Of a DNA stretch of 64,000 nt, positions 61,839-64,000 are shown in pieces. Below the pieces are notes generated by a model, which saw nothing but the letters and a program-made list of their open reading frames with translations, made no database searches and was not told where the DNA came from. The DNA is taken from positions 1-64,000 of the forward strand of contig SVMC01000005.1 in assembly GCA_015067585.1 (NCBI GenBank), in the 5' to 3' direction. Numbering within the stretch: position 1 is the stretch's first letter; each line of letters starts with the position of its first letter. A program made the position numbers and the translations under genes. This DNA is from Oscillospiraceae bacterium (GTDB lineage Bacteria; Bacillota; Clostridia; Oscillospirales; Oscillospiraceae).

Positions 61839-64000
61839 ATGCCTCAGATGAATGCGCAGCTTCGCCACGAGCTGGATCTGGCCAGCAGTTATCGGCAGAA
61901 AATGAAGGAGCGGGACGGCATCATCAACCGCCGCCTCATGCAGGCTTCTGAGTTCGGAAAGACCCGGGGCGCACAACTCTATGCCGCCTTTACCGGCGGC
62001 ATGATCGATGCCTTTTCCTCCGGAAAGTACGAAAAACCCTCGGAATTCTGCAAAAAGGAAAAGCCGTGGCTCTTTGAGCAGGTGGTCTATCCCCGGTTCC
62101 GCACCGCCTTTCTCACCATGGCAGATCAGATGCTGGAATACCCCTATGCCGTTTCCTACGGCCGAAGGAGTTACCGCGCCAAAAGCTATCTGTCCTATGT
62201 GGGCAGGCTGCAGCACATGGCCCTCGCCTTCTGGCATCAGGCCAACATTGACGCGGACATCCGCGATATCCTTACTGGGAATCTGCCGGAGGAGGTGCTG
62301 TGCTATCTTCGCCATCACCAGTGGCGGCCCGCAGGCTTTGCCGCGGAGGTTCTGGCCTACGAGCTGGATCAGAACGATCCCAGGTTAGAGGCCATTGTGA
62401 CCGATATCATCAACGGAGAGGGCAGCTTCGCCACCGTATCCCATGAACTGATCCGGGGCATCGTCATGAGCCACAATCCCCGGATGCATCAGCTTCTGTG
62501 CAGGCTTCTGCTGGCGGCAAGGCTGCAGGAGGGTCTTCGCCAATCCATCTGCGAGAATGCCGATCAGGGCACGAAGGAAGCCTTCTTTGCCATCCTTAGC
62601 ACCATTGCGGAAAACGGCCTGATCCGCTATTCCTCCGTGAAGCGGGCGGTGGGCACTTGGCTGGGATTGATCGCGGATGAAATGGGTGATCTGAATCGGG
62701 TCAGTGAAAAAAGCGCGGAGCTGATCTGCCGCTGCCTTTCAGACCATGCCTTCCGGGATGAATGCATCCGCTCTGAGGATGCCATGAAGATCTACATTGC
62801 CCTTTGGAGCCATGCCTTTGACAACGTGGAGGAAGCGGTGGAGATCCTGAAGGAGATCATCGTCTCCGGCACCCACCATCAGCTCCTGACCGCAAGCTAT
62901 CTTGTACACAATCTGGACAGCGACCTTCTGAAGCACAAGACTGCAAAAGCAGTGCTGCACCACCATCGGGACAAAGAGGACATTCTGGCGGTCTATCTGC
63001 CCGAATTCATCCCGTACCATGCCGGTATTGTCCATTCGATCGTTACAAAGCAGCCCTATGAGTCGGCAAAATATTTATTTGAAACCAATGAGGAAGCCAC
63101 AGAATTCTGCGATTGGCTGATCGCGGCCCACCGCTCCATGAAAAAGCGGGAGCACATATTTGAACCCTGCATCTTCCCGTGGCATAAGGCAGTGCTGAAA
63201 AAGTCGGATTTTGTGGAGAAGGCCATTGTAATCGCCGTCGCCATGCAGGATCAATCCCGTATCGATGCCCTTTGCCCCATGCTATCCGATTGCGAGGCAT
63301 GGGGCAGAGAGACCTTCTTCAAGGCGCTCACCATGGGGAAGAAGACACCTGCTGTCCGCGCTGCCGTGATCAAGGGCTTGTCGGACAAGGCTGAGAATAC
63401 CCGTCTGGCGGCCTGTCAGTGCTGCGAGGGAATGGCGCTGACAGGAGAAGAATATCTGCAGCTTGAGGATCTGCTGCGGCTTCGCTATGATGATCTTCGA
63501 AAGAATGTGATCGCGCTGCTGCTGAAGCAGCCGGAGGCTGCGGTGGAGGCTGCCATCGGGCGGCTGCTTGGCGCATCCAAAACGGAAAAGCGAACTGCAG
63601 CCTTGGATATGCTGATCCAGCTTCAGAAGGAAAAGTCGGCGCTGGTGCAGCGGTGTATGCCCCTTGTCCACGCCATCCCCAAGCCCACCACACAGGAGAA
63701 GGTGCTGATGGAGGCACTGCTTCCCAAGGAAAAAGCCGCCGAAGCGCAGCCTCTCTTCACCGAGGCGGATCGCTATCAGCCTGTGGTGGAGATCGATGAG
63801 GAACTGGCAAACTGCCTGCGTGAATTTACCACCTTCTTCCCGGATTCCAAGTTAGAACAGCAGGTGCTTGCAGGCATCCCCATGGCACCCCGCAAGACTC
63901 TTTTCCGGGGCAAAGCCTGCGTACAGGTGAAGGAAGCCGGAAAAAGGCTGCAGGATCTGTCCGATTTCTTCGTGCAGCATGAGACGGAGCAATTTGATAC
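61839..64000 (+). CDS. Large HEAT-like/DUF5724-DUF4132-type protein (truncated by window end; absent from the supplied ORF list)
   Basis: MPQMNAQLRHELDLASSYRQKMKERDGIINRRLMQASEFGKTRGAQLYAAFTGGMIDAFSSG... appears open to the window end; aaaggaggatcacc RBS. Confidence 0.75.
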   Translation, partial: MPQMNAQLRHELDLASSYRQKMKERDGIINRRLMQASEFGKTRGAQLYAAFTGGMIDAFSSGKYEKPSEFCKKEKPWLFEQVVYPRFRTAFLTMADQMLEYPYAVSYGRRSYRAKSYLSYVGRLQHMALAFWHQANIDADIRDILTGNLPEEVLCYLRHHQWRPAGFAAEVLAYELDQNDPRLEAIVTDIINGEGSFATVSHELIRGIVMSHNPRMHQLLCRLLLAARLQEGLRQSICENADQGTKEAFFAILSTIAENGLIRYSSVKRAVGTWLGLIADEMGDLNRVSEKSAELICRCLSDHAFRDECIRSEDAMKIYIALWSHAFDNVEEAVEILKEIIVSGTHHQLLTASYLVHNLDSDLLKHKTAKAVLHHHRDKEDILAVYLPEFIPYHAGIVHSIVTKQPYESAKYLFETNEEATEFCDWLIAAHRSMKKREHIFEPCIFPWHKAVLKKSDFVEKAIVIAVAMQDQSRIDALCPMLSDCEAWGRETFFKALTMGKKTPAVRAAVIKGLSDKAENTRLAACQCCEGMALTGEEYLQLEDLLRLRYDDLRKNVIALLLKQPEAAVEAAIGRLLGASKTEKRTAALDMLIQLQKEKSALVQRCMPLVHAIPKPTTQEKVLMEALLPKEKAAEAQPLFTEADRYQPVVEIDEELANCLREFTTFFPDSKLEQQVLAGIPMAPRKTLFRGKACVQVKEAGKRLQDLSDFFVQHETEQFD

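Overview
The window reads as chromosomal DNA from a spore-forming, probably gut-associated Clostridia/Oscillospiraceae-like Firmicute. This assignment is an inference from gene content: spoVAD/spoVAE, SleC-like cortex hydrolase genes, SLH proteins and addAB. Most of it is ordinary housekeeping: T-box-pheS, rimP-nusA-rnpM-ylxQ-infB-rbfA-nrnA-truB-ribF, addBA, pgi, ROK glucokinase, thyA-dfr, proC, dprA and a DEAD-box helicase. No rRNA, tRNA or CRISPR array was recognised. The parts most worth a second look are: (1) a phosphoglucosamine mutase (GlmM) carrying an intact N-terminal XRE helix-turn-helix, with a 13-bp dyad and CAACCA direct repeats in its promoter region; (2) a region at 50.7-52.3 kb where a ~435-bp segment is directly duplicated, each copy carrying alternately oriented GTAG-footed hairpins (REP/BIME-like), flanking a small XRE gene and a divergent 55-aa ORF that share a control region with three ACCCCCAT motifs; (3) a 39-aa microprotein that is 72% Asn+Gln, downstream of spoVAD-spoVAE behind a sigma-G-like promoter; (4) a SleC-like protein whose N-terminal region is a separate ORF; (5) a promoter plus intrinsic terminator in the rimP-nusA leader, suggesting NusA-type attenuation; and (6) a lipoprotein gene that appears to need a non-canonical ATC start. 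All family assignments come from reading motifs, not from database searches.
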